DNA of 32,060 nt, from NCBI GenBank assembly GCA_021776915.1, contig JAIQZU010000072.1, positions 1-32,060 of the forward strand. Direction: 5' to 3'. Made by a program: the position numbers and the translations under genes. The notes under the pieces are model-generated. The model had not been told where the DNA came from, made no database searches, and saw only the letters and a list, made by a program, of their open reading frames with translations. Shown here one piece after another: positions 1-7,946 of this stretch. The stretch comes from Candidatus Scalindua sp. (lineage in GTDB: Bacteria; Planctomycetota; Brocadiia; Brocadiales; Scalinduaceae). How positions within the stretch are numbered: position 1 is the stretch's first letter; each line of letters begins with the position of its first letter.

Positions 1-7
1 AATAAGT

Positions 8-94
8 TTTGGAGTACATCGTCCGTGACGATGTCTACCTCAATAAATCTGCCTGTGGCATGTGACAGCATTGACACGGTCAATGCACTCCATA
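8..94. repeat. GGAG-type BIME (paired REP hairpins)
   Basis: Two inverted REP-like units face each other. The first has GGAG followed by the hairpin ATCGTC-CGT-GACGAT. The second, on the other strand, has GGAG followed by ATTGAC-CGT-GTCAAT. It lies downstream of the pilQ terminator. The interior spacer carries an added CTGCC/GGCA segment. About fourteen related copies occur in this window. Confidence 0.8.
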
Positions 95-101
95 GTGGCG
101 A

Positions 102-137
102 AAAAAGTCGTTGGGTTTTTGTCTTTTAAAACCCAAC
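102..137 (-). terminator. Rho-independent terminator after pilQ
   Basis: Read on the minus strand, a 10-bp stem (GTTGGGTTTT with AAAACCCAAC) closes an 8-nt loop and is followed by GACTTTTTT. It sits about 40 bp past the pilQ stop codon. It is the expected end of the pilus gene run. Confidence 0.6.
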
Positions 138-177
138 CTAACTTGTTTACAATTCATGTAATGTCATTTATTTTCAC

Positions 178-1746
178 CTATTTCTTTTTCTTCTTAAATT
201 CAGAAGTAACAGAAGATTTATCAATAATTTCTTGAGGGATTTTTTCACCCGGTTTTATTATCTTAGCAGTGATAAAGATTAAAAGGTCTACTTTCTCAGT
301 GTCATATGTATTTCTTCTAAAAAAACGACCGACTAGAGGGAGTTTCCTTAAAAAAGGAATACCTATTTCCTGCTTTGTCACTACATCCTTTAGCAAGCCG
401 CCCATAACAATTGTGTCGCCATCTTTTACCATAGTCTGGGTTTCTGCTTCTCGAGAGGTTAACAATGGGAAAGTAGCAAGAACAGTGCCTGCCTGATCTG
501 TAACGTTAACATTCTGTGAACTGCTTGTTACAGCAGGATGAATAATCATATTTATAAATTCATCATTTTCTCCAACAATCTGAGGAATAACGTTAAGCTG
601 AACACCTATATCCTGATAGTAATCCAATTCACCTCCAATGATTTGATTACTTTCTGTACTTGTCGTAGTTCTCACTATAGGAAATTTTTGTCCTACCAGT
701 ATTGATGCCTCCTGATTATTTAGAGTAAGAATCGCAGGGGCAGAAAGTGTATTGGTTCTCACATCCTCTTCTAAAGCATGAAGAAGCACTTCAAATTCAA
801 AACCGGTTAATTTCCTATAACCCAACTTCAATCCTGCATTACCTGTAGTTAAGGCAGTAGTTTTAGGATCAAACCCGGATGGCGTAATCTGATTACCAAG
901 GCTTTTGCCAGCTACTGCTCTCTTGTTCTTTTCATCCAGTTTTGTAAAAGACAAGGCTGAACTTGATGCTCCCGTACTTCCTGTTCCCCAATCAAAACCA
1001 ATATCTTTGAGAAAATCTCTATTTACCTCCATAATCCTTGTTTTTATTAATACCTGCATAGGCATAACATCAATCTCTTCAAGGAGAGCATCTATTTCAT
1101 TTAATTTTTTTGCTATATCTGAAACAAGTAAAACCTTTGTTCGAGAAGATTTTTTTTCTTTAACCCTCTCTCTCTTTGTAATATCTGTTCCAAACTCCCA
1201 ACCTGTTTGACCGGTAATTTCCAGCACAGAAGCTCTTCCTGCCGGAGAAAGTATAGGTTCAATTGCTTTTTTGGCGTCATTAGCATCAAGGAATCTTAAC
1301 TTAAAGACTTTAGTCCTGGGAACTTCCACTTCCTGTCTTTTCTTTTCTTGAGCCTCTCGCTCTTTTATCTCCTCTAACGTTGAGACTAAAATTATATTAT
1401 CCTCGATCCATTCATATCCGTAATTATTGGCATCCGTGATAACTTTCAATGCTTTCTCCCAGCCGACATTTTCTAAATAAATACTGACTAATCCTTTCAC
1501 AGAAGGCCTGGTTACGATGTTTACTTTCTTTCCATTCTTAATCGCCTTTTGTGCTATTGACTGTATTACCAGGTTAATATCTGCATCTTTAAATCTAATT
1601 GCAGGTATTGATTTTTCTTGAGCATAGATAGATAAAGGGAACAAAAGAAGATAAATAGACAAAAATATAAATAATAATTTTCGACTTGTTCCGTCAAAGA
1701 GAAATATACCCTTAGCTAAAACTTTAAACTTTTGACTAATTTTCAT
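178..1746 (-). CDS. pilQ: PilQ-type secretin, outer-membrane pore
   Basis: Secretin of the type IV pilus/type II secretion family, which forms the multimeric outer-membrane channel for the pilus. Residues 24-42 form a hydrophobic signal segment ending in an Ala-Gln site. Residues about 47-105 resemble an STN/N0 domain. Residues about 145-225 are an N1 (NolW-like) domain, starting KVFKLRFLDANDA. The C-terminal secretin domain runs from about 230 and includes VGQKFPIV and VQLNVIPQI. At 522 aa it is shorter than proteobacterial PilQ because the N-terminal AMIN domains are missing. An AAAGGA site 8 nt upstream supports the ATG. It is the last gene of the pilMN-O-P-Q run, but a terminator and repeats separate it from pilP, so it may have its own promoter. 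No pilotin gene is visible. Confidence 0.93.
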   Translation of the reverse strand: MKISQKFKVLAKGIFLFDGTSRKLLFIFLSIYLLLFPLSIYAQEKSIPAIRFKDADINLVIQSIAQKAIKNGKKVNIVTRPSVKGLVSIYLENVGWEKALKVITDANNYGYEWIEDNIILVSTLEEIKEREAQEKKRQEVEVPRTKVFKLRFLDANDAKKAIEPILSPAGRASVLEITGQTGWEFGTDITKRERVKEKKSSRTKVLLVSDIAKKLNEIDALLEEIDVMPMQVLIKTRIMEVNRDFLKDIGFDWGTGSTGASSSALSFTKLDEKNKRAVAGKSLGNQITPSGFDPKTTALTTGNAGLKLGYRKLTGFEFEVLLHALEEDVRTNTLSAPAILTLNNQEASILVGQKFPIVRTTTSTESNQIIGGELDYYQDIGVQLNVIPQIVGENDEFINMIIHPAVTSSSQNVNVTDQAGTVLATFPLLTSREAETQTMVKDGDTIVMGGLLKDVVTKQEIGIPFLRKLPLVGRFFRRNTYDTEKVDLLIFITAKIIKPGEKIPQEIIDKSSVTSEFKKKKK

Positions 1747-1767
1747 TTTTCAGTCCTTTGCCTGTCA

Positions 1768-1908
1768 ATTGTAACCTAAATTGAGCGATTTTTGTAGCCG
1801 CAACCGCTCGGCTGAACTTACGCCGATGTCTTTAGGTTGCACAACTTACATGAAATTGCCATAAACTCATAAGATGATGAAAAACGTTCGCCCAGGCGGA
1901 CGGCTACA
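1768..1908. repeat. MITE-like element (AAATTGAGCGATTT end) upstream of pilQ
   Basis: The pilQ-proximal end reads AACCTAAATTGAGCGATTT. Inside are a GTAGCCGCAACC REP half and a GC-rich CGCCCAGGCGGACG palindrome. The core is inverted relative to the copies before kaiB and cheC, and the distal terminal repeat is not recognisable. Its edge lies 22 nt from the pilQ start codon. Confidence 0.65.
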
Positions 1909-1992
1909 TTAACTGTGGCACCATTCTTTTCATTAATCAATTTGTGCACCTATGTTCATGTATAGGAATTTCAAAGTTGTCAAGATAATAAG

Positions 1993-2055
1993 TTTTGGAG
2001 TACAGTGACCGTGTCACTGTTTTAATAAATGCATTGACATGGTCAATGCACTCCA
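1993..2055. repeat. GGAG-type BIME (short form)
   Basis: GGAGTACAGTGACCGTGTCACT is the first REP unit (AGTGAC-CG-TGTCACT hairpin). The mirrored unit CATTGACATGGTCAATG-CACTCC follows after a TTTAATAA spacer. It shares the flank AATAAGTTTTGGAGTAC with the copy at position 1, so the flanking bases also look duplicated. Confidence 0.8.
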
Positions 2056-2061
2056 TAGCAA

Positions 2062-2087
2062 CAAAAAGTAGCTCGCCTTTGGCGAGC
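2062..2087 (-). terminator. Rho-independent terminator after pilP
   Basis: On the minus strand GCTCGCC-AAA-GGCGAGC forms a 7-bp stem with a 3-nt loop, followed by TACTTTTTG. It starts about 8 nt after the pilP-like stop codon and would end the pilMN-pilO-pilP transcript. Confidence 0.6.
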
Positions 2088-2095
2088 CTGGCTTA

Positions 2096-2518
2096 TTATT
2101 CCAATTTAAGTTCAAAATCATTGACGCCGTCGTTTAAGATAACGCTACTTTCTTTAATATCAACCACCGTATTATCATCAATCTTATCGTCTATTCCTAT
2201 AAAACTATCGTTTATTATTGCAATGGGATTTTTTTCATCCCAGATTATGCCGCTTAAGTTAAGTCTTGTAGACGACCTGGCAGGCTCCTGCGGTAATAAA
2301 AATGGGTCCCTGTCCCAGGAAACATATTCCCTTCTCTTTGCATCTCTCTTCGTTGGAATGACTCCTTTTGCCAATTGAGTTCTTTCTTTCTGTTGAACGT
2401 CTGCCGGCCTTGATATAAGTCCTCGCCTCCCTTTTGGAGGAGTGGTTATTCCATAAATTAGACTAAAGACAGCCGCAATACTCAATATAATCAATATTAT
2501 TAATTTCCTATTTTTCAT
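2096..2518 (-). CDS. pilP: PilP/GspB-like inner-membrane pilus alignment protein
   Basis: A 140-aa protein with a single N-terminal membrane helix (about residues 5-24) and a short linker. It then has a small domain beginning WDRDPFLLP and continuing LNLSGIIWDEKNPIAIIND, the HR-domain pattern of PilP, GspC and GspB. Such proteins link the PilN/PilO inner-membrane ring to the secretin periplasmic domains. Classical PilP is a lipoprotein. This one has no lipobox and is anchored by a helix, so GspB-like naming is equally fair. It starts 3 nt after the pilO stop codon, so the two are probably translationally coupled. Confidence 0.75.
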   Translation of the reverse strand: MKNRKLIILIILSIAAVFSLIYGITTPPKGRRGLISRPADVQQKERTQLAKGVIPTKRDAKRREYVSWDRDPFLLPQEPARSSTRLNLSGIIWDEKNPIAIINDSFIGIDDKIDDNTVVDIKESSVILNDGVNDFELKLE

Positions 2519-2521
2519 TAC

Positions 2522-3037
2522 CTACTCTCCGCTCTCTGTAAGATACATCTCCACAACCAGCCCCGTCTCAAGCATTGATGGGTCATTTTTAAGAGTAACT
2601 ACGTTAAAGCTTCTTATCGTAACCAGACTCTTCTCCAGTGTACTCAATGAACCCAAGAATACGCCCAATTTCTTATATGAAGATTCTATATGCATCTCTA
2701 TTGGGAGAATTTTATATTGGGAATCTTTTGCTTTCTCAATTTCCTTTGGAGTCATGGAAACGAAATTAATGACACATAATCTGCCATATCTGGTTAACTC
2801 GTCTATGGCAAACGGAATATCTTGTTCAGTGATAAGAACACCCTTTGTCTCTCCCGCCTTCACAGATCCTATAATATTTCGCGCATTAAATACATCAGTC
2901 TCACACGTTTTAAATTCTAATTGCTTCGCTCTTAACTCTCTAATCAATGGCGCATATAAAAGAAAATATGTCCCCAGGGCGACAAGCGTAATCGCACCGC
3001 CTATAATTATTATTAACCTCTCCTTCGTCAATTCCAT
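2522..3037 (-). CDS. pilO: PilO-like inner-membrane pilus alignment protein
   Basis: A 171-aa protein with one N-terminal membrane helix (residues about 7-28). A short coiled coil follows (about 30-50), then an alpha/beta periplasmic domain containing LPIEMHIESSYKKLGVFLGSL, the pattern of PilO ferredoxin-like domains. PilO pairs with PilN to form the periplasmic alignment ring under the secretin. Upstream lies AGGGA, about 11 nt from the ATG. The 531-bp repeat-filled gap before it, after pilMN, breaks what is usually a tight operon. Confidence 0.83.
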   Translation of the reverse strand: MELTKERLIIIIGGAITLVALGTYFLLYAPLIRELRAKQLEFKTCETDVFNARNIIGSVKAGETKGVLITEQDIPFAIDELTRYGRLCVINFVSMTPKEIEKAKDSQYKILPIEMHIESSYKKLGVFLGSLSTLEKSLVTIRSFNVVTLKNDPSMLETGLVVEMYLTESGE

Positions 3038-3101
3038 AATATACGCTAATCCCTATAGATAGTAGTTAGTATGGTTGGTCATAAGTCAATTGAAGATTTT
3101 C

Positions 3102-3212
3102 TTTTGGAGTGCAGTGACCGCCTGCCCGCCAATTCTTAGGGAGGGTGTCACTGCTTTAATACGCATCGTCACGCCTGCCCGCCAAGCGTTTGGGCGGGGA
3201 CGGTGCACTCCA
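3102..3212. repeat. GGAG-type BIME with GC-rich tip insertions
   Basis: Outer arms are TTTTGGAGTGCAGTGACC and GGTGCACTCCAAAA. Both hairpin tips are enlarged by GC-rich palindromic pieces, CGCCTGCCCGCCAATTC and CCCGCCAAGCGTTTGGGCGG. It abuts a four-helix-bundle gene start. The whole combination, BIME plus gene start, recurs at 10832-10972. Confidence 0.8.
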
Positions 3213-3268
3213 AAAACACATCTATGAGCAAATTCTTTTGTTCTTTGTTTTAGTTCTTTAGCATCCAT
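3212..3268 (-). pseudogene. 5' remnant of a four-helix-bundle (S23-type) protein gene
   Basis: An ATG with a strong AAAGGAGG site opens MDAKELKQRTKEFAHRC, the characteristic start of the four-helix-bundle family related to the 23S rRNA intervening-sequence protein. These proteins usually run to about 120 residues. Here the frame runs straight into the BIME after about 18 codons and the rest is missing. The same truncated start occurs at 10917-10972 with one substitution (Q to K). Confidence 0.6.
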
Positions 3269-3292
3269 TCTTTTTCCTCCTTTGGAATTTAT

Positions 3293-3483
3293 GATTTTCT
3301 ATTGTTGATTATTGGAATTTGGTGATTATTTGGTCATTGTATCTTGTTTCTTTTTCTTGCTTCCAGTTTCATTGTTTATTATCTCCATCCGTAACTATTA
3401 ATGAACATCTATGACTGTACATGACCTCAAAAGATAAATGACTTAATTCTTCAATCGTCAATCCCAAATCCAATCTTAAATCC
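3293..3483. other. AT-rich word tracts framing the pilMN-pilO gap
   Basis: One edge carries GATTTTCTATTGTTGATT (from about 3293). The other carries degenerate CAATCGTCAATCCCAAATCC words (about 3454-3483). These GATTGTTGATT / CAATCAACAATC tracts recur in mirrored positions in the gaps at 8343-8612, 10720-11090 and 14912-15103. I see no gene between the two edges. Confidence 0.4.
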
Positions 3484-3510
3484 ATGCATTGACACGGTCA
3501 ATGCACTCCA
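3484..3510. repeat. Half GGAG BIME (one REP unit)
   Basis: Only the unit ATGCATTGACACGGTCAATGCACTCC remains. The partner hairpin is missing. It lies about 60 bp past the pilMN stop codon. Confidence 0.65.
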
Positions 3511-3568
3511 AAAAACCGTCGTCCATCATCATTCGTCCCTCGTCCCTCTCTACTCACTCCTCATCACT

Positions 3569-5161
3569 TCAATCAATCCAGCATCTCAGTTCATATTCAT
3601 TTGCCATTTCCCCTTTTATCTCTTTAGTCGTGACCAATTTTACATTCTTAAATGTTCCTTTTTCTAAGGCGAATATAAAATCTGAGAGAGCCTCCTCTCT
3701 CTTTTCTGAAAATATAATTCCTTTCATTTTAAGGGCTTTATTCTCCATACTTAACTCTGTAAGGTAAACACCGACTGGAGTAATATTACTTAGTTCCTTA
3801 AAAACATCTTCCCAGTATGGTTCATCCGCCAATATACTATTTGATAAATTCTGCTCTGCTATCTTCTTAAGTTGTGGCTGCAAATTCGAAAGTTCCATCC
3901 TGGCAGCAACGATTCTTTTCTGGGAATTAGAAAGTTGGATTCTCATTCCTATATACACAAACGTCAGGATAAGAATAACTGATACGGCTATAACTTCGAC
4001 TGTTGTGCGCTTAAGAGTCCGTTTTGTCACATCTTTGATTTCTGGAGGCAAAAGATTTATGCCATTTCCCTTGCTTAAGGCTGCTCCTATTGCTGGCGCT
4101 AATCGATATACCCCGCACTTATGCACAAGTTCGGAGTCATCAATTGCAACAGATTCGATTTTGAGGCCATCTAAAGGATTGCCGGCCTTAACTTCTATCC
4201 CCAATCCTTCAGAAAGGAATTTCGAAATGCCTCGAAGCTCCGCTCCCCCGCCAAGCAATATCAACGAATCGATTCTTCCGCCACCTGTCTCTTCTCTGTA
4301 ATAATCAAAACATCTGTCTATTTCACTTGCCAGTTGTTCCAATGGCACCCTGATCATAGATAAAATTTGAGTTGTTGAAATCTTGTCGTCTATTACTTTA
4401 GACACGTCTTCGGCGGGTATTCCAACCTCACGTTTTATCGTCTCTGCCTCTTCCAGTGAGAGTTCCGTCCTGCCTCTATCTGAAACTAAAATCTCTGTCA
4501 TCGCTTTAGTAAAATCGCCGCCCGCCACAGGAATTTTACGAGAGAATAATAAATTTCTTCCTTTGAAAATAACCAATTCTGTGTAATGGTTTCCTGTCTC
4601 AATAAGACAGTTTGTTTTGTCTTCTTTAGAGTAGAGGGCTTGAGCTAATTTCTGTAAAGTGTAAGGAATGGGAACAAATGAGATTGGTTTTATGCCTGCT
4701 TTTTTTAATAAGGACAAGTATTCGTCAACTGTTTTTCTTGGTGTGGTAGCCACTACCATCTGATATTTCTTAACTCCCTTTTCGACAACATCACCCAATA
4801 TTTCAAAATCTAACAATGCCTCGTCTATCGGGAATGGGAAATAATTTTTTGCCTCTAATCTTATGCCGTCCCGCAACTCCCCTTTAGGCATATAGGGCGC
4901 TGTTACCCTTCTTATCGCCGTTTTTGGACAATTAATGCCTACAATGAAATTAGATTTTTTAATGTCAATTCCTCTAAGCAACTTCTTAAGGATAGCTAAT
5001 ATCTCTTTTTCACGAGAGGCCTCGTCGCCGGTATAGGCAATCTCCTCCAGACAGGCTTTAACTAAATGTAAATTAGAATCCTTCTTTATGAACTGAGCCA
5101 GCTTGATAGAAGAAGAGCCTATATCTAATCCAACAATGTAATCCTTCTTGAAAACTCCCAT
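3569..5161 (-). CDS. PilM-PilN fusion, pilus inner-membrane platform
   Basis: A 530-aa protein joining two normally separate pilus proteins. Residues 1 to about 363 are PilM, an actin-like ATP-binding cytoplasmic protein: GLDIGSSSIKLAQ at the start (phosphate-1 motif) and SLILLGGGAELRG near 305. The next residues include INLLPPEI, starting at residue 368. This is the PilN N-terminal motif that in separate proteins docks into a PilM groove. A membrane helix (about 387-406), a coiled coil and a PilN periplasmic domain complete the protein. The joint is in frame with no stop or plausible internal start, so the fusion looks real. Upstream AAAGGTAG supports the ATG. Confidence 0.9.
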   Translation of the reverse strand: MGVFKKDYIVGLDIGSSSIKLAQFIKKDSNLHLVKACLEEIAYTGDEASREKEILAILKKLLRGIDIKKSNFIVGINCPKTAIRRVTAPYMPKGELRDGIRLEAKNYFPFPIDEALLDFEILGDVVEKGVKKYQMVVATTPRKTVDEYLSLLKKAGIKPISFVPIPYTLQKLAQALYSKEDKTNCLIETGNHYTELVIFKGRNLLFSRKIPVAGGDFTKAMTEILVSDRGRTELSLEEAETIKREVGIPAEDVSKVIDDKISTTQILSMIRVPLEQLASEIDRCFDYYREETGGGRIDSLILLGGGAELRGISKFLSEGLGIEVKAGNPLDGLKIESVAIDDSELVHKCGVYRLAPAIGAALSKGNGINLLPPEIKDVTKRTLKRTTVEVIAVSVILILTFVYIGMRIQLSNSQKRIVAARMELSNLQPQLKKIAEQNLSNSILADEPYWEDVFKELSNITPVGVYLTELSMENKALKMKGIIFSEKREEALSDFIFALEKGTFKNVKLVTTKEIKGEMANEYELRCWID

Positions 5162-5284
5162 AGTTTATCTTTCTACCTTTTATCTCAATACTGTCTGATT
5201 TTTGAAGAGTTTGACCACTTGCGCAGGCTGAAGCCTGCGGCTACCCACTCCCTACCACCTACCGCCTAATAGGTTTCATTTCTC

Positions 5285-5447
5285 GTAACCGTTCATGGAC
5301 AATGTCATAGAAATGAGCGATTTTGTTGCTTATTCTTGCGAATTTGCATCGTATGGCGAGGCTTTAGCCTTGCTTGTGTCCGCATGATGCAAACCTAAAG
5401 ATTTGCCCTACGTCTTAATTCAATTAAATTGTCCGTGAACGGTTACC
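5285..5447. mobile_element. MITE with GTAACCGTTCACGGACAAT ends and a REP core
   Basis: About 163 bp. The terminal inverted repeats are GTAACCGTTCATGGACAAT and ATTGTCCGTGAACGGTTAC, matching at 18 of 19 positions. There is no open reading frame. The centre (5351-5412) is a REP pair beginning GTATGGCGAGGCTTTAGCC (GTAG-type with one change) and ending TTTGCCCTACG. It lies upstream of pilMN in a 547-bp gap that holds no gene. Confidence 0.65.
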
Positions 5448-5479
5448 ATTTCTCTCTTCTCTCTTATATTTGTGTGAAA

Positions 5480-5564
5480 TATGGAGTACATCGTCCCCGC
5501 CCAAACGCTTGGCGGGCAGGCGTGACGATGTGCATTAAGGCATTGACACGGTCAATGTACTCCA
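5480..5564. repeat. GGAG-type BIME with tip insertion
   Basis: The first arm is GGAGTACATCGTC...GACGATG with CCCGCCCAAACGCTTGGCGGG in the hairpin tip. The second unit is ATTGACACGGTCAAT followed by GTACTCC. Confidence 0.75.
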
Positions 5565-5578
5565 AAATCCAAAATCTT

Positions 5579-5664
5579 TGCATTGACGCCTGTCTGCGTG
5601 CCTGCCTGTGCGTAACCAGCAGACAGACGAACCCGCACAGGCGGGTGCGGGCACTGCACTCCAG
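5579..5664. repeat. Degenerate partial BIME with expanded palindromic interior
   Basis: Begins TGCATTGACGCC and ends GGCACTGCACTCC, like a second REP unit. The tip is swollen with CCTGTCTGCGTGCCTGCC and CGCACAGGCGGGTGCGGG palindromes. It follows a complete BIME directly. Confidence 0.6.
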
Positions 5665-5708
5665 AAAAGACCAAAGCAACCCCGCGCAACAATTTGAGAA
5701 TGCTCCCA

Positions 5709-6548
5709 TCAGGTAGCCGGGACAATCTCATTCCAATCAATTTGGTCATAAGCAGTCTCTGTTGCATCATCAACAGCCACGGTCTGTTCAATCTGCCTTT
5801 TCATTACATCAACAGTACCGGTTGAGGTAATCTTTGAGCCTATGGCTTCTACAGTGGAAACTCTCATACCCTCTGACAACGCACCACCCCCAATCTTCCC
5901 TACCCAAAGCCTGAGATAATTCACATTGCTTACAGCCGTAAATTCATTCGTCTCATCCATAGTGCCACTTGCATTGCTGAATACGGTAGTATAATTTACC
6001 CCATCCGTAGATACCTGCCATTCGTACTCTTTGGGTCGTTTCTGATCATCTGGAGCCACATAACGGGCTTTGTTAATGGTGAGTCGATAAGGGAAACTAA
6101 TAGTAATGTTCTCATATGAAGGTGGCAGGGGTTTTGTCAGGGTTTCCCACCAGGTCGTATCATCTCCGTCAATGGCTTTGTCAGCCTCATGATCTACTTC
6201 ACCTGATGAAGCCGAAGCCGTAGCATTATTCGCTGCCAGGGCCCAATCCCATCTTTCAATTACCATGGTATAACTCCCTTCGCCTAAGCTTTCTGTTGTG
6301 CCCGTTGTCGTCCAAATTTCCCCCTGGCCGCCACTACCCGTTGGCGTTTTGAGATTCCATACAGCCTTCTGCTTTCCCGCCTCCGCAAGCCAGAATGCCT
6401 TTGAACTCGCCACATCGTATGCCGACCCTCTAAGATGGGTAGAGGTCATATGTAGAAAACCAACGGTAATGGCCGTAAGTGTCGTCATAATTATGAAGGT
6501 CAGTATCAACACCGACCCTTTTTCCGTATTCCGTATTCTCTGTACCAT
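5709..6548 (-). CDS. PilX-like minor pseudopilin with inserted discoidin-like domain
   Basis: I prefer the ATG at 6548, with GAGG about 11 nt upstream; the open frame extends to a TTG at 6569. The N-terminus (KGSVLILTFIIMTTLTAITV, then AFWLAEAGKQKAVW) is typical of PilX/GspK minor pseudopilins, with a membrane helix that also packs into the pilus. The C-terminal end (TGTVDVMKRQIEQTV) is also PilX-like. Between them, about residues 100-240, lies an F5/8 type C (discoidin)-like domain: SASSGEVDHEADKAIDGD, TTWWET, EYEWQVSTDGVNY. Such domains bind glycans or lipids, so this may be a pilus-tip adhesin (inference). It follows the PilW-like gene after a 300-bp gap with a MITE. Confidence 0.72.
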   Translation of the reverse strand: MVQRIRNTEKGSVLILTFIIMTTLTAITVGFLHMTSTHLRGSAYDVASSKAFWLAEAGKQKAVWNLKTPTGSGGQGEIWTTTGTTESLGEGSYTMVIERWDWALAANNATASASSGEVDHEADKAIDGDDTTWWETLTKPLPPSYENITISFPYRLTINKARYVAPDDQKRPKEYEWQVSTDGVNYTTVFSNASGTMDETNEFTAVSNVNYLRLWVGKIGGGALSEGMRVSTVEAIGSKITSTGTVDVMKRQIEQTVAVDDATETAYDQIDWNEIVPAT

Positions 6549-6700
6549 TATGCAACAAACCTCAACCAAATTAAGTGACTAAAGTGAACTCCTGTCTGCC
6601 GACAGCAATTACAAAATACAATTTACAAATCCCAAATAAATTCCAATTGCCAAAACTCAAAACTTTTTGTTTAGAATGTGGTATTTCGAATTTGTTATTT

Positions 6701-6841
6701 GGTTTTTGCATGCACGGCTTTTTATACCAGATTTGTCAGAAGACACGTAGGGCGAGGCTTTAGCCTTGCGCTAAATGTACGAAAGCAAACCTAAAGGATT
6801 GCCCTACGTGTTGCATGCAAAAACCTAACCGGACACTACTG
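6701..6841. mobile_element. MITE (AGTAGTGTCCGG end), left end truncated, with GTAG REP core
   Basis: The right end GCATGCAAAAACCTAACC-GGACACTACTG matches the intact copy at 23778-23934. The left end starts at GGTTTTTGCATG, so the outer AGTAGTGTCCGGTTA is lost. The core 6747-6808 is a REP pair, GTAGGGCGAGGCTTTAGCC to ATTGCCCTACG. The element stops 8 bp from the stop codon of the PilW-like gene. The AT-rich stretch 6600-6700 beside it holds no gene that I can support. Confidence 0.7.
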
Positions 6842-6849
6842 GGTAATAC

Positions 6850-7371
6850 TTATAAATTCCTTGGCCTTACTTCCGTCCTTGATCTCATTGTCTCATCGCC
6901 TCGTGTTATACTTAAATCAATAGTTATTATATTGCCGCTTAGAGATAAATCAGATGTAGTTGGCGAAACTACATCGTATATTATAAGCCGCCCTGAACCG
7001 TATGTGAATGTTCCGCTAATATCCCCTGAAAGAGCGGCCCTTCTTATTTCGTATGTACTTTGATTAAAACCTGGGGGATAAGAATCGCTTGAATTATAAA
7101 GGTAATATATATAACTATTATCTGTTCCGCTCTCATATAATGTAAATCGTATCTCATCATTATTTACAGATTGAATCGCTTTAGCCTCTCTTAAATCACG
7201 AACTACCTCTTCTATTCCTCTATCAAGGTTTATATCAATCCCTGCCCTTGTTTCTTGACTGGACCAGCTTAATAAAATAGCGCGAAAGACATACGTTGTA
7301 ACGCCTGCTAAAATAGCAAACATTACTATAGTTATCATAAGCTCTATTAACGTCAGTCCTTTCTTGCCCAT
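6850..7371 (-). CDS. PilW/GspJ-like minor pseudopilin
   Basis: A 173-aa type IV pilin-like protein. The class III leader is very short: MGKKG, then LTLIELMITIVMFAILAGVT. Prepilin peptidase would cut after Gly5, leaving Leu+1 and the conserved Glu+5. The rest is a beta-rich globular domain without further membrane helices. Position and length fit PilW or GspJ, one of the minor pilins that prime assembly. Prepilin peptidase (PilD) is not in the window. Confidence 0.82.
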   Translation of the reverse strand: MGKKGLTLIELMITIVMFAILAGVTTYVFRAILLSWSSQETRAGIDINLDRGIEEVVRDLREAKAIQSVNNDEIRFTLYESGTDNSYIYYLYNSSDSYPPGFNQSTYEIRRAALSGDISGTFTYGSGRLIIYDVVSPTTSDLSLSGNIITIDLSITRGDETMRSRTEVRPRNL

Positions 7372-7418
7372 TTTACTCTCTACTCCCTCCTTTTTAGGTA
7401 ATAGTTCAGATACTTTTC

Positions 7419-7914
7419 TGACAGGATAACAGGATAGACAAGATAATTCTTAGATCATGTTTATCAACCTATTCTAAGTCCTTGATTTTACGCTTAATTT
7501 CAACTTTGCTTTCACCAAAATTAAGAATAAGGCCTACTGGTTTCCCTGTGGCGACAAGGTAATTGACTAATTGTACTTCGTGGGCTTTAATAATTCGTCT
7601 TAGTGACTTTAGTTCCAAAATAATTGTATCATTAACAATAATATCAGCTACAAATTCGCCTACAATCTCATTTTCATAATAAACTGTAATGGGTTTTTGT
7701 GATTCTGCATTAAGACTTGCTTTACTCAACTCTATAAGCATACATTTCTCATATACACTCTCAAGAAACCCAAATCCCATTCTATTATAAACACGATAAG
7801 CACATCCGATAATTTTCTCTGTCAATTCTCTATGTTCCATATAACCTCCTTCAGGTTGTGATAGATGTTTTTGATTAACTGGATTTATGTCATTTTTATC
7901 CTGTTATCCTGTCA
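7419..7914. repeat. Inverted 18-bp repeat framing the GxxExxY gene
   Basis: TGACAGGATAACAGGATA at 7419-7436 is the exact reverse complement of TATCCTGTTATCCTGTCA at 7897-7914. Each arm is made of ACAGGATA words. The pair encloses the GxxExxY gene and nothing else, as if it marks a cassette. Confidence 0.7.
7469..7840 (-). CDS. GxxExxY protein (PD-(D/E)XK-like, function unknown)
   Basis: A 123-aa member of the GxxExxY family, named for the motif seen here as GFLESVY (about residues 24-30). A predicted nuclease-like core follows (DIIVNDTIILELKSL), and the end NFGESKVEIKRKI is family-typical. The role of these proteins is not established. A strong AAGGAGG site precedes the ATG. The gene interrupts the minor pilin run, lying between PilW-like and PilV-like genes, and is framed by an 18-bp inverted repeat. 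This suggests a mobile cassette rather than a pilus gene. A second, broken copy lies at 23697-24018. Confidence 0.85.
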   Translation of the reverse strand: MEHRELTEKIIGCAYRVYNRMGFGFLESVYEKCMLIELSKASLNAESQKPITVYYENEIVGEFVADIIVNDTIILELKSLRRIIKAHEVQLVNYLVATGKPVGLILNFGESKVEIKRKIKDLE

Positions 7915-7946
7915 AATATTTCTCCTTTGGTGTACGCTTACCTTTT

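Noticed and set aside
3086-3268. 60-codon frame starting MDAKELKQRTKEF as an intact gene
   Set aside because: Only the first ~18 codons belong to the four-helix-bundle family. The remainder is BIME sequence, so it is listed as a remnant.
5429-5791. Open frames on both strands in the gap before pilMN
   Set aside because: They are translations of GGAG BIMEs and their tip insertions. The same peptide pieces (GVHRPRPNAWRAGVT) appear wherever that repeat occurs.
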